Of a DNA stretch of 64,000 nucleotides, positions 1 through 7,458 are shown piece after piece (position 1 is the stretch's first letter; every line of letters begins with the position of its first letter). The stretch covers positions 1 to 64,000 of the IMG/VR virus record IMGVR_UViG_3300050016_000047; one strand, given 5' to 3'. This DNA is from a virus. The position numbers were made by a program, and so were the translations under genes. The notes below the pieces were generated by a model that worked only from the letters and a program-made list of their open reading frames with translations, was not told the DNA's origin and searched no databases.

Positions 1-80
1 CAATAGTAATAATCCACATCGCCGACTGAGAAGAATTCCCCCGTTCCGTCACATCCTATCGTAGAACATATATAAGCCAT
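1..80 (-). CDS. Hypothetical protein, N-terminal part only
   Basis: An ATG at 80 (minus strand) opens a frame that runs off the left edge. It begins MAYICSTIGCDGTGEFFSVG. A GGAGGG Shine-Dalgarno sits about 6 nt upstream of the ATG, which supports the start. The CxxxxC spacing near the N-terminus could belong to a small zinc-binding protein. Too little is visible for a function. Confidence 0.6.
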   Translation of the reverse strand, partial: MAYICSTIGCDGTGEFFSVGDVDYYY

Positions 81-108
81 TTTAAACCCTCCTGAATTAG
101 TTAAAGCT

Positions 109-201
109 TTACTTGAGATAATATCTCACTTGAGAATCCGTTCTAAGCGATTTTACCTTCAAAGTGTAGAATGGCTCCAACTTCACTTCTGCTACGCTCA
201 T
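109..201 (-). CDS. Small hypothetical protein, 30 aa
   Basis: Short ATG-TAA frame (MSVAEVKLEPFYTLKVKSLR...) between two better supported genes on the same strand. No clear Shine-Dalgarno is visible. The downstream sequence contains a GAGATA-A-TATCTC palindrome between two copies of ACTTGAGA. It may be a real small gene or a spacer. Confidence 0.35.
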   Translation of the reverse strand: MSVAEVKLEPFYTLKVKSLRTDSQVRYYLK

Positions 202-246
202 ATTGTCTGCTAGGCGGCAAGAAAACACTCTGTAGTGCCTCCGACT

Positions 247-1344
247 TCAAATCGGCAACCCTATTTCGGCTGCTTTTGCTTCTTCGGCCAGACGTTCGTC
301 CGTTTTGCGGATTTCCTCGTCGGCTTCCTCGCGTAATTTAGTTTTGAGTACTTCAGTACTGTTCCGCTCTGCGGACAACACTTCCGCCGACTTTACGAAG
401 AACCTCAAAATCTGCGGACCCTGCTCGATAAAATTCTTCGCGGCGAACTTAATCGTATAGTCGTCCAGTTGTGAGTAAAACTCCCGGAACGCACGAAGTA
501 CGTTTTCACTTCCAAACTCGGCTACTAGTTGTCCTAACTGAATTTGTTGAGCCGTGTTAAACCTAACCGTGTTTCCAGACACAAAAACAATTTCATCCAA
601 GGTCGCGGTTAAGTCTGGTGTTTGAGTTTTCTGGCTAACAACGATTCCGCCGGACTGATTCAAGAAAGCTTTAATCGGCCAACGTCCAGAATATCCATTC
701 GCCGCCCAAACCTTAAACGCGGCTAAAACAGATTCTTCGCCTACTGACTTTTCTAGTTCGTGAATTTCTTTCTTCCAGAATTTCTTTTCTTCCGGAAACA
801 AACCAAATTCCATTGCACTCAATACTATTGCAGATTCTAGCGGAACGGGTTTACTAAGCTTCTTTTCTTTACTTTCTTTTATTTCTTTTACTTTACTTTC
901 TTTTATTTTGTTCGTTTCTGTTGGGGGTGTGTTCAACACCTCTTGAACACCTGTTGAACACTCGTTGAACATCTGTTCATCGTCCGTTGAACAACGGGCA
1001 ACGCCCGATAGTAGTCCGGCACGCTTCTTAGAATAGATTCCACTTTCCCAATTTTTATAATCAGCTACAATCCTCTTTTGTTCCAGTAACTTCCCTGTTT
1101 TCTTAAACATACCCCTAACCGCAGGGGAGACTTTTAACCACTCTTCAAGAGACTCACAGTTAGCCAAAAACCACAGTCTGTTATCATCGTCTGGAAGGTA
1201 GGGTTGTTCGGGTACACAATATGCTTCGTGACACAACCACATATAGGCGTTTTTCTCTTCCCGCGTCATTCGGCGGACGGATTCCTCCGTCATAAACATG
1301 TTGTGTCGCCAAGGCTGATATTGTGGTTTACTGTCATTAGACAT
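247..1344 (-). CDS. DUF1376-like phage replication protein
   Basis: A 365-residue protein. The N-terminal stretch (WRHNMFMTEESVRRMTREEK ... ending LPDDD.RLWFLANC) matches the pattern of the DUF1376 family, phage and prophage proteins usually encoded beside replication genes. A Lys/Glu-rich low-complexity linker follows at about residues 150-165, then a helical C-terminal half. I chose the ATG at 1344 because AGAGG precedes it and it overlaps the stop of the methyltransferase gene by 8 nt, as elsewhere in this array; a longer in-frame extension exists upstream. The family assignment rests on the N-terminal pattern only. A role in replication initiation is inferred. Confidence 0.6.
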   Translation of the reverse strand: MSNDSKPQYQPWRHNMFMTEESVRRMTREEKNAYMWLCHEAYCVPEQPYLPDDDNRLWFLANCESLEEWLKVSPAVRGMFKKTGKLLEQKRIVADYKNWESGIYSKKRAGLLSGVARCSTDDEQMFNECSTGVQEVLNTPPTETNKIKESKVKEIKESKEKKLSKPVPLESAIVLSAMEFGLFPEEKKFWKKEIHELEKSVGEESVLAAFKVWAANGYSGRWPIKAFLNQSGGIVVSQKTQTPDLTATLDEIVFVSGNTVRFNTAQQIQLGQLVAEFGSENVLRAFREFYSQLDDYTIKFAAKNFIEQGPQILRFFVKSAEVLSAERNSTEVLKTKLREEADEEIRKTDERLAEEAKAAEIGLPI

Positions 1345-2569
1345 TCGTATATACCTCTGCTGGAATACAAGTTTGTTCCGCGAATTCAGACTCGTCCGTT
1401 TTGCGGACAGGTTTAATTTTACTAATCCTAACCGGAGCGTTAACACGCTTTTTAGCTAATTCTAAGTAAGGGTCTCCTTCATTATAACACACATCACAAA
1501 GGATTGCTTTTCTATTTAATGACGCGGCTACTTGTCCGGTAGTACCGGAACCGCCGAACGGATCAAGAACAGTATCGTTTTCTCTACTGGCCGCGAGTAC
1601 ACATTTTCGCGGAAGTTCTTCTGGAAAAGTAGCGAAGTGAGCACCTTTATATGGTTGAGTAGGAAAAGTCCATACATTGCGGAGATTGCGCGTTTCAGGA
1701 ACTAGATATGTCTCTGCTTTTCCGTTACCACTAGGTTTAACATTGTTTGAAACTGCTTGACCTTTTGAAAAACTCTTTTCTCCCAATATAATATTTTTAC
1801 CTGCGTTAGCAGCTACTTCGGAAACTGCGTTTTTATCCCAATAATACTGTGCGGACTTAGTAAGCATTAATATATGTTCATACGCATCTGTTGGTCTGTC
1901 TTTACAGCTTTCAGGCATAGGATTTGGTTTGTGCCAAATTATATCTGACCTAACCCACCAACCATCTTCTTGCGCGGCTATGGCGATTCTTTGCGGGATT
2001 AAACAAAGGTCTTTTGGTTTCGCAGAACCAGTGTTTTTACCTAACGAACCAAGTTCTTGCGCGACTCCGGTGGCTCCGCGATTACTCGCTTGTTTAGAAG
2101 TTAAAGTATCTGTGCTTTTAATTCCTCTGTAGTTTCCCCCACCCGCGTAACTATCCCCTATATTCCAAAACACAACTCCGTCTTTTTTGAGAACTCGGCG
2201 TATTTCACGAAGGATTTCTACTGTATGGTCTATATACATTTTAAGAGTTGGTTCTAGTCCAAACGCCCCGCGCCAAGCACCACAGACACCACAGACACCC
2301 ACAATCTTTTCATCAGACATTAGCCGACCTTTGGTATCTGGTTTGCTGAACCCGGCCAATGTACTTTTATTACTGTATCCGCCCCCCGCTGCGGCTACAC
2401 TCTTTTCATTCCAAACATGGTCACATTCCGGCGAACCGCCCCAAATACTTTCTTGTTCCCCGGAGTACTTACGAAGACCCCAGTACGGGGGGCTGGTAAC
2501 TACACATTGTATAGATTCATCGGGTATTGGAAGATTCTTAGCATTCGCGGGCAACAGAACAACACTCAT
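1337..2569 (-). CDS. Site-specific DNA methyltransferase (N4-cytosine/N6-adenine type)
   Basis: A 410-residue amino-methyltransferase. Catalytic motif IV is TSPPYWGLR at residues 28-36. The SAM-binding motif I, DPFGGSGTTGQVAAS, is near the C-terminus (about residue 340). Motif IV before motif I indicates the beta-type permutation. An insert with paired cysteines (CDHVW ... CGVCGAW) lies at about residues 48-98. The enzyme transfers methyl groups from SAM to adenine N6 or cytosine N4 in a short recognition site. No cognate restriction enzyme is adjacent, so protection against host restriction or regulation is more likely than a full R-M system. Its target cannot be read from the sequence. Confidence 0.85.
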   Translation of the reverse strand: MSVVLLPANAKNLPIPDESIQCVVTSPPYWGLRKYSGEQESIWGGSPECDHVWNEKSVAAAGGGYSNKSTLAGFSKPDTKGRLMSDEKIVGVCGVCGAWRGAFGLEPTLKMYIDHTVEILREIRRVLKKDGVVFWNIGDSYAGGGNYRGIKSTDTLTSKQASNRGATGVAQELGSLGKNTGSAKPKDLCLIPQRIAIAAQEDGWWVRSDIIWHKPNPMPESCKDRPTDAYEHILMLTKSAQYYWDKNAVSEVAANAGKNIILGEKSFSKGQAVSNNVKPSGNGKAETYLVPETRNLRNVWTFPTQPYKGAHFATFPEELPRKCVLAASRENDTVLDPFGGSGTTGQVAASLNRKAILCDVCYNEGDPYLELAKKRVNAPVRISKIKPVRKTDESEFAEQTCIPAEVYTNV

Positions 2570-3003
2570 ATATTAACCTCTTCCCATATAATACCACACT
2601 CGTCAAGATATTGCTTTGTCCGCAAAACGGACTCGTTCCAACGAGATAAATAATCCTCTGTCATAGTCGGCCAAACGAACCGGGATATTCCCGCCTGTAA
2701 GAGTGTAACACAACAGCGATCACACGGTGCTCCGCAAGAGAAATAACACGTATACCCGTTGACTCTTTCTCTAGCAAACAATACGGCGTTTACTTCTGCG
2801 TGTAGCGTCCTAGAATATTTGCTTTCGCGGTCGGCATATAATTCTGGTTTGTCCGGCATAATTTGTGCGAAACCGTTGAAACCCATAGAGCAAATTGTAT
2901 TGTCAGGTCTTGTAATTACCGCACCAACTTTTGTCGAAGGGTCTTTCGACCACGTAGCTATGTGCTGGGCAAGCTCTATAAATCTTCGGTCCCACTTGTT
3001 CAT
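2566..3003 (-). CDS. dCMP deaminase
   Basis: A 145-residue zinc-dependent deaminase. It has the signature HAEVNAVLFA (zinc His, catalytic Glu) and, about 30 residues later, APCDRCC (two zinc Cys). The family converts dCMP to dUMP, the substrate of the ThyX encoded at 9.4-10.1 kb. It overlaps the methyltransferase start by ATGA-type coupling. Length fits ComEB/phage dCMP deaminases. A second deaminase lies at 17.4-17.8 kb. Confidence 0.9.
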   Translation of the reverse strand: MNKWDRRFIELAQHIATWSKDPSTKVGAVITRPDNTICSMGFNGFAQIMPDKPELYADRESKYSRTLHAEVNAVLFARERVNGYTCYFSCGAPCDRCCVTLLQAGISRFVWPTMTEDYLSRWNESVLRTKQYLDECGIIWEEVNI

Positions 3004-3917
3004 TTCTTTCCCTTCTTAACTTTAACAGGCTTTTTAGATTTTTTAACAAACTTCATATGTTCGTTTAAAATATCCATGGCCGAACCTAATAATAAGCAAC
3101 TATTAAAAGCTTCCATACCAAAGGTAAAAAGTGTTTCGTCCAGTGCCCACGGCTCGAACTTGCCATCTTCTTTACCTAGCCGTAAGATGAATCCGCCAGT
3201 CACAGCTTCATTTTGAAATTCTTCACAATACGCTTGTCTGTACGCGGAAACTTGCAAAATATATTCTTGGTGCAAAGCGTTACTCGATTTCCAATCAATA
3301 ATACTTAGTCGGTCGGCGAACTTGCTAGAACAGCATTTCTTATCTCGACACGAGTCCACCAGCGCCAGTCCATCCATAGTTCCGGCGTAACCGTACTGGC
3401 GGCTGTATATTTTCTTCTCCGTACTCTTCCAGCGAACGTTATGGAATTTCATCCACGCCAGTGCAGCTATAATACAGTTTAACGCGCGGTCATCTAAGTA
3501 TTCTTGATATGGGTAGTCGTAATCAACAATCCCGTCCGTATTGTGGATAGCGCAAATAATGGCACCTTCAATGTGTTGGTGCGCGATTTTACCTACGTTT
3601 CCAGCGTCTTCTAAAATATCTTTATGTGCAGACTTCGCGGACAGAAGCAAAGCGTTAAGTTCTCGCGGACTGAATAAATAAAACTCTTCCCCGGTCGGCC
3701 AATTAAAATCTTTATAATCTTCGGCCAGTAGCGCGGCCTTCTCTACAGTCTTCTTAGCCGCCCACGGAATAAGAAAAGTGCTTTTATCTATAATTTTTAC
3801 AATAGTAGAAACGTTCTTCTGCGGAATCCACTCCCGGCCTATTAACCGGGAGTAGACGTGTTTCCGCTGATCGAACTTAAGTAGTACTTCGTTGTTGTAG
3901 AAGTTATAGGTGTTCAT
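3000..3917 (-). CDS. PD-(D/E)XK exonuclease, RecB/Cas4-like
   Basis: A 305-residue protein. Its C-terminal half has the PD-(D/E)XK nuclease layout: GTMDGLALVD (metal Asp), LSIIDWKSS (D-x-K active site) and LQVSAYRQAYCEE (Q-xxx-Y motif IV). An N-terminal His (QHIEG) may also belong to the site. It ends in a Lys-rich tail. It is grouped with SSB and an ERF annealing protein, which fits an exonuclease/annealase phage recombination system. It could alternatively be a Cas4-like nuclease outside recombination. I see no iron-sulfur cysteine cluster. Confidence 0.8.
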   Translation of the reverse strand: MNTYNFYNNEVLLKFDQRKHVYSRLIGREWIPQKNVSTIVKIIDKSTFLIPWAAKKTVEKAALLAEDYKDFNWPTGEEFYLFSPRELNALLLSAKSAHKDILEDAGNVGKIAHQHIEGAIICAIHNTDGIVDYDYPYQEYLDDRALNCIIAALAWMKFHNVRWKSTEKKIYSRQYGYAGTMDGLALVDSCRDKKCCSSKFADRLSIIDWKSSNALHQEYILQVSAYRQAYCEEFQNEAVTGGFILRLGKEDGKFEPWALDETLFTFGMEAFNSCLLLGSAMDILNEHMKFVKKSKKPVKVKKGKK

Positions 3918-4047
3918 ATAAATAACATGGAAGATGTTTATCCGCAGTTAGACAGTTTAAACACTTTCCACATCTAAAGTCTCCGTTCCTTCCTCCAAAC
4001 CCAATCCATCCTAAAAGGAATCCAATTAATATTCCTATGAATATCAA
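3904..4047 (-). CDS. Small membrane protein with Cys-rich tail, 47 aa
   Basis: A TTG-initiated frame coupled to the SSB stop (TTGA overlap); it ends 14 nt inside the exonuclease gene. The N-terminal 18 residues (IFIGILIGFLLGWIGFGG) form one membrane segment. The tail has CGKCLNC. Tight packing between two real genes supports expression. Function unknown. Confidence 0.55.
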   Translation of the reverse strand: MIFIGILIGFLLGWIGFGGRNGDFRCGKCLNCLTADKHLPCYLYEHL

Positions 4048-4427
4048 AACGGTATGCTGTCCTCGTCTGTGATTTCTTCAGTTGCCTCCGAAGCCGTAGC
4101 TGCCGCAGCCTTCTCTAGCCTGCGTACAGTGTTAGCCACGATTTCTACCGAAGTCTTTTTCTCTCCCTTAGACTCGTACTCGCGGATTTGCAACCTTCCG
4201 TCCACAAGTACAAGGCTACCCTTGACTACGTTTTTCTGTACAATCTCGGCCAGCTTATCCCATGCCGTGACGTTTAGCCATAAAGTCTTCTTCTGCCACT
4301 CGCCAGAAGCATCTTTATAGCTTTCGTCTAAAGCGATGGAAAAGTTGGCGACTGCTTTACCCCCGGCGGTGTAACGTGTTTCCGGGTCCCTTCCTGCACG
4401 GCCTACTCCTGTGAATTTATTATACAT
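4044..4427 (-). CDS. ssb: Single-stranded DNA-binding protein
   Basis: A 127-residue SSB. It has the OB-fold start YNKFTGVGRAGRDPETRYT, the core VANFSIALDESYKD and WLNVTAWDKLAE, and the acidic tip ITDEDSIPF, which in bacterial SSBs recruits partner proteins. It coats ssDNA during replication and recombination. It lies between the exonuclease and ERF genes, with a small zinc-ribbon gene in between. A good Shine-Dalgarno (GGAGAG) precedes the ATG. Confidence 0.95.
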   Translation of the reverse strand: MYNKFTGVGRAGRDPETRYTAGGKAVANFSIALDESYKDASGEWQKKTLWLNVTAWDKLAEIVQKNVVKGSLVLVDGRLQIREYESKGEKKTSVEIVANTVRRLEKAAAATASEATEEITDEDSIPF

Positions 4428-4456
4428 ATCTTTCTCTCCTATTAAATATTGAATTG

Positions 4457-4582
4457 CTAAGCGTCATAAGTTTTCTTTTGACACTCCTTACAAACTCGTC
4501 TAAATCTAAAACTGAGTTTCTTCGTGTTTGGAAAATCTGTATCTTCTTTGTCTGTTTTACAAGTGTAACAGTTTATAAGCAT
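4457..4582 (-). CDS. Small zinc-ribbon protein, 41 aa
   Basis: The frame starts 2 nt after the ERF stop. It contains CYTC near the N-terminus and CKEC near the C-terminus, the usual two-knuckle zinc-ribbon spacing. Basic residues fill the centre, so nucleic-acid binding is possible. No family recognised. Confidence 0.6.
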   Translation of the reverse strand: MLINCYTCKTDKEDTDFPNTKKLSFRFRRVCKECQKKTYDA

Positions 4583-4584
4583 TT

Positions 4585-5472
4585 TTATCCGGCCAGTAGT
4601 TCAGCCAATCTTCCTTCGGTAGTAGCTTCGTCCAGACGCCCCAATGTGGTTAACCACTGGGCCTTAGTAAGCGCCTTAGTGTCACTGACTCCGTTAAATC
4701 CTAGAACGTAGTGTTGTAGTTTGTCCGCGCCATCTTCAATGTTCTTCTCCGGCAGGATTACATTGATATATTGGCGAAGATGTTTAATAAAAGCTGTTTT
4801 CTCTTGTTTAGTAGGTAGTTCGTTGTTTAGTCCGCTCGCGTACGTTGCAGGCAGAGTTTCAGATTTTGTTTGTCCGCTTACGGACGGAGTGTTTGTAGTA
4901 GGAACGGGAGCCGCTGTCGTCTTAGGAAGTAGTTTTGGTTGTGAAAAGTCTTTTGGTGTGTGGACGGTTCCCTCGGATTTTTTTCCATCCTCTGCCTCCG
5001 GGTCGTCGCCAGTCGGTACAAAGAAAGCTTTCATTAGGAAGTACTTAGAACTTCCCGTCATAGCTTTGTATACGCCTTTGTCGCCCTTATCTTGGCCGGA
5101 ACCGGGTATAATACACTCTCTTGTTTCGCCAGTCTCGGCGTCTTCAAAAGTCCAGCGGACCATCAGGTTAGTAATGTCGCCAGAAGCGTTAGAAATGGTG
5201 TTTTGACTTATAATTGATGGGTATACGAAAATCTTTCGTTTGGTTAGCTCTTTACGCAAAGCATCAACAATATCCGCCTCGCGGACATAAGCATAGTTGT
5301 GAAACTTATTAAAGCCGTTCTTAGGTACGTAGCCAATTACTTCCATGATTTCGCACAGCTTAGTTACTAGTCTTTTTGTTGGTAGAGTTTGATTTTGTGC
5401 CTGCTTGAGTAAGTCCGGCTGAATATACATATTATCTGTTCGTACCGCCGCTTGTCCTGTTCCAGTTTCCAT
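4585..5472 (-). CDS. erf: ERF-family single-strand annealing protein
   Basis: A 295-residue protein. Residues 35-150 carry the ERF signature: VPKNGFNKFHNYAYV, then EDAETGE, then GVYKAMTGSSKYFLMKAFFVPTGDDPEAE. ERF proteins anneal complementary ssDNA and act with phage exonucleases and SSB, both encoded next door. The C-terminal third is Pro/Thr-rich and then helical. Start at 5472 is supported by AGGAG 5 nt upstream. Confidence 0.9.
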   Translation of the reverse strand: METGTGQAAVRTDNMYIQPDLLKQAQNQTLPTKRLVTKLCEIMEVIGYVPKNGFNKFHNYAYVREADIVDALRKELTKRKIFVYPSIISQNTISNASGDITNLMVRWTFEDAETGETRECIIPGSGQDKGDKGVYKAMTGSSKYFLMKAFFVPTGDDPEAEDGKKSEGTVHTPKDFSQPKLLPKTTAAPVPTTNTPSVSGQTKSETLPATYASGLNNELPTKQEKTAFIKHLRQYINVILPEKNIEDGADKLQHYVLGFNGVSDTKALTKAQWLTTLGRLDEATTEGRLAELLAG

Positions 5473-5480
5473 ATTTTCTC

Positions 5481-5648
5481 CTATTTCGATTGTACCACAG
5501 GTTTAACTTTATTGATTTTTTGTCCGCAAGTCTTGCAGATTTTTGGTTTTCCTTCCAAAATATCAAGTCTGTTTCGTAGTGAATCAAATGTAGTTTTTAG
5601 TTCGTGATATGTATAATAAGTTCCGCTGATACTACAATCCCAATTCAT
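5481..5648 (-). CDS. Small hypothetical zinc-knuckle protein, 55 aa
   Basis: ATG-TAG frame ending 8 nt before the ERF start. A helical middle (LRNRLDILEGKP) precedes CKTCGQKI and a basic tail. The single CxxC could pair in a dimer. A partial copy of the dispersed palindrome (TTGCGGAC) encodes the CGQ region. Confidence 0.5.
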   Translation of the reverse strand: MNWDCSISGTYYTYHELKTTFDSLRNRLDILEGKPKICKTCGQKINKVKPVVQSK

Positions 5649-5688
5649 ATCCAAGCCCAGAATGCTAGATAACTGTCTTAAAGTATTT

Positions 5689-5960
5689 GGGATTTATATA
5701 CTTAACAATTGGGATATTCTGTTTTTCCTGCGACACGATTTATTGGTTCAAGTTGAACTCCCATGAGGTGCCTATTCACGTACCCATTGCTTTTATGTTC
5801 AAGAAGATAGGCTTCGACTTCTGGCAAGTCAACATCAAAGGTCGTATAATAGGTGTCACACGTCGCCCCATTCACGTTTGCTGCGGCTCCCCTATCCTCC
5901 GTTCTGATTATGATTCTAAGCACGTTAAAGTCCCCCTCAATTGTTAAGTATATAAATCCC
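5689..5960. repeat. Pair of perfect 23-bp inverted repeats bracketing a 73-codon gene
   Basis: Bases 5689-5711 and 5938-5960 are exact reverse complements over 23 bp (core TTTATATACTTAAC). They enclose 226 bp that are nearly filled by the CDS at 5702-5923. The gene stop lies inside the left repeat, while the right repeat lies in the 5' leader. No transposase or obvious target duplication is visible. It could be a tiny mobile cassette, or an RNA feature that pairs mRNA 5' and 3' ends. Confidence 0.8.
5702..5923 (-). CDS. Hypothetical protein inside inverted-repeat cassette, 73 aa
   Basis: GTG-initiated frame (MLRIIIRTEDRGAAANVNG...) with GGGGGAC upstream. The sequence (TFDVDLPEVEAYLLEHKSNGY) looks like a small alpha/beta phage protein, not a transposase. 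It is bracketed by the 23-bp inverted repeats. Function unknown. Confidence 0.6.
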   Translation of the reverse strand: MLRIIIRTEDRGAAANVNGATCDTYYTTFDVDLPEVEAYLLEHKSNGYVNRHLMGVQLEPINRVAGKTEYPNC

Positions 5961-5973
5961 CTCTGTTTTCATA

Positions 5974-6714
5974 CTATCCTCCACATTCGCAAGGACCGAT
6001 GTCGATGGACTCGCGCCGCTTTACTTCGCGCTTGAGACCGTCTCTCTCAAGATCAGTAAGGGAAACGTGGCCCGTAAACATCTGATGACCAAAGAACGTC
6101 TCTTGCTGTTTCCGCTGCTCGAAAATTTCCGGAGCATTTTCCTTTACGGCCAACCAATACGCTTTGCCGCCCTTAACGCAGCCAACACAATTGGCATGAT
6201 CAGACCAAGCATACATTGCCGATGGTCGCACTCCGAGCGAAAGACACCAGTCGGCACACTGTTGCTTTGTGATGCCTTCTTCCGCAATCGGGAAACGAAT
6301 CGCCCATCCGCCTTGCTCGGCGTACATCGTGTACCGTTGTATGCGTTGCCATTCGAGTGCCGAGAACCCGAACAGGCGAATAATCTCATCGACGCCCGAT
6401 GCTCGCAGTTCGTCCATAAACTTACGACCCGGAATGACCTTCAATTCTTCCGAGCAGAATCCCATGCGGCTACTGGCCATGGCGTGATGGGCGTCGAACA
6501 CTTCATCCAAACTTCGCCCGTCAGATCGTTCAATGATCGGCATATTGAGAGCCGCTGCCATCTCCGTTAGGAATCGATACGTATCAGGATGCTCAGCCTT
6601 AGTATCATGGAAAAGCAAGACAATCTCATTTCGCGGGTAGTTTCTAAGCGCCCATCCGGCACACCACGCGGAGGTAACCCCGCCAGAAAACCCAACAATG
6701 ATTCGTCTCGTCAT
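5974..6714 (-). CDS. PAPS-reductase-like PP-loop enzyme
   Basis: A 246-residue protein with the PP-loop GFSGGVTSAW at residues 8-17, typical of the PAPS reductase/adenine-nucleotide alpha hydrolase superfamily. Cysteines that could bind metal or sulfur occur as FCSEELK (about 107), CVGCVKGGKAYW (about 178) and the C-terminal CECGG. Phage members of this family are linked to sulfur metabolism or DNA modification (DndC-like); neither partner set is seen here. The gene looks more GC-rich than its neighbours and sits directly beside the inverted-repeat cassette, so recent acquisition is possible. Start overlaps the upstream gene by ATGA. Confidence 0.75.
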   Translation of the reverse strand: MTRRIIVGFSGGVTSAWCAGWALRNYPRNEIVLLFHDTKAEHPDTYRFLTEMAAALNMPIIERSDGRSLDEVFDAHHAMASSRMGFCSEELKVIPGRKFMDELRASGVDEIIRLFGFSALEWQRIQRYTMYAEQGGWAIRFPIAEEGITKQQCADWCLSLGVRPSAMYAWSDHANCVGCVKGGKAYWLAVKENAPEIFEQRKQQETFFGHQMFTGHVSLTDLERDGLKREVKRRESIDIGPCECGG

Positions 6715-7007
6715 CGGGCCTCTGCATCAAACCAAGTCTTACCATTTGTGACTTTCTCATAAGTGGTTCGTTTGCCAGCACATGCTTGAACAAGACTAGC
6801 AAGGCGCGCCATCGTGTGCCGCGACACTTTGCCAGCATTCAAGCGAAATGCAAATAATTCCCAAGTATTTTGTTGTCTTCCAAACGCTAATAATAGATCG
6901 CCTACAATTTTTTTATCGTTGTTTTCTATTTCTTCTAGGGCTTTGGCTCGACTAAAAAACATATTTGTTACTCCTATCTGAATTAAATCGCTTTCTTCCC
7001 ACGTCAT
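6711..7007 (-). CDS. Hypothetical protein, 98 aa
   Basis: ATG at 7007 with AGGAG 6 nt upstream. Mixed helical protein with no membrane segment or recognised motif. Coupled to the PP-loop gene downstream, so co-expression is likely. Confidence 0.65.
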   Translation of the reverse strand: MTWEESDLIQIGVTNMFFSRAKALEEIENNDKKIVGDLLLAFGRQQNTWELFAFRLNAGKVSRHTMARLASLVQACAGKRTTYEKVTNGKTWFDAEAR

Positions 7008-7023
7008 GTTTTACTCCTAAAAT

Positions 7024-7097
7024 TGGTAGCGAGAGCGGGAATCGAACCCGCAACTCCAGCTTATGAGACTGGCGAAATACCATTTTTCCATCTCGCA
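7024..7097 (-). tRNA. tRNA-Met (anticodon CAU)
   Basis: A cloverleaf can be drawn. The T-arm is GCGGG-TTCGATT-CCCGC. The anticodon loop is CTCATAA with CAT at 34-36. The encoded 3' end is ACCA. The first base pair would be U-U (unpaired), which resembles the unpaired 1:72 position of bacterial initiator tRNAs, but the anticodon stem lacks three consecutive G-C pairs. Elongator versus initiator is undecided. Confidence 0.85.
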
Positions 7098-7104
7098 GTT
7101 GGTG

Positions 7105-7174
7105 TGGGACGAGTGAGATTTTAACTCACAGTAAATCAGCTTTGTCGGCCAGCGTCTAATTCCGCCATCGTCCC
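7105..7174 (-). tRNA. Degenerate or atypical tRNA
   Basis: Seven-bp acceptor GGGACGA/TCGTCCC, D-arm GCG-AATTAGA-CGC, and a T-arm-like GTGAG-TTAAAAT-CTCAC are present. The anticodon arm pairs only four bases and gives loop CGACAAA, which lacks U33; the formal anticodon would be ACA. No canonical CCA directly follows. It may be a decaying tRNA. It sits between two other tRNA genes. Confidence 0.5.
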
Positions 7175-7178
7175 GAAT

Positions 7179-7271
7179 TGGTACTAGACCGTGGTATCGG
7201 GCCACGCCGTCGCCCCAGTCCGGGGCTTTCGCTGGCTTATAAGGCCAACCCGCACGCCTGTGCTGTCTAGC
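7179..7271 (-). tRNA. Class II (long variable arm) tRNA with formal anticodon UAU
   Basis: Acceptor GCTAGAC/GTCTAGT with encoded ACCA. Anticodon arm TTGGC-CTTATAA-GCCAG. Long variable arm GCCCC-GGACT-GGGGC. T-arm CGTGG-CCCGATA-CCACG. The D-loop is unusually short. A long variable arm is normal for Leu, Ser and Tyr, whereas UAU would read Ile AUA. Identity is therefore uncertain. It overlaps the neighbouring CDS by 5 nt. Confidence 0.65.
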
Positions 7272-7458
7272 TCAAATGTAGTAAAATAGTAGCCCACACT
7301 AGTAGGCCAATTGAACAAAGTAAAGAAACTACATCGTAACCTATCCCGGCATCCAAATCGGAATAGTGATAATTAGTGAGTTTTGAAGTTGTCAGTAGGC
7401 CGCCGATACTACTCATTACTATAATTACGATTAAAAATGCTTCTAAAGATGTTTTCAT
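7267..7458 (-). CDS. Small two-helix membrane protein, 63 aa
   Basis: Two hydrophobic segments (AFLIVIIVMSSIGGLLT and VVSLLCSIGLLVWATILL) separated by a short polar loop. It overlaps the ribonucleotide reductase stop by ATGA. Function unknown; several similar one- or two-helix proteins are scattered through this array. Confidence 0.6.
   Translation of the reverse strand: MKTSLEAFLIVIIVMSSIGGLLTTSKLTNYHYSDLDAGIGYDVVSLLCSIGLLVWATILLHLS

Noticed and set aside
1337-2569. Restriction-modification system
   Set aside because: Only a methyltransferase is present; neighbouring genes are a replication protein and a deaminase, not a restriction enzyme.
5974-6714. Dnd phosphorothioation system from the PP-loop protein
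   Set aside because: No DndA, B, D or E homologue is nearby; a single family resemblance is not enough.
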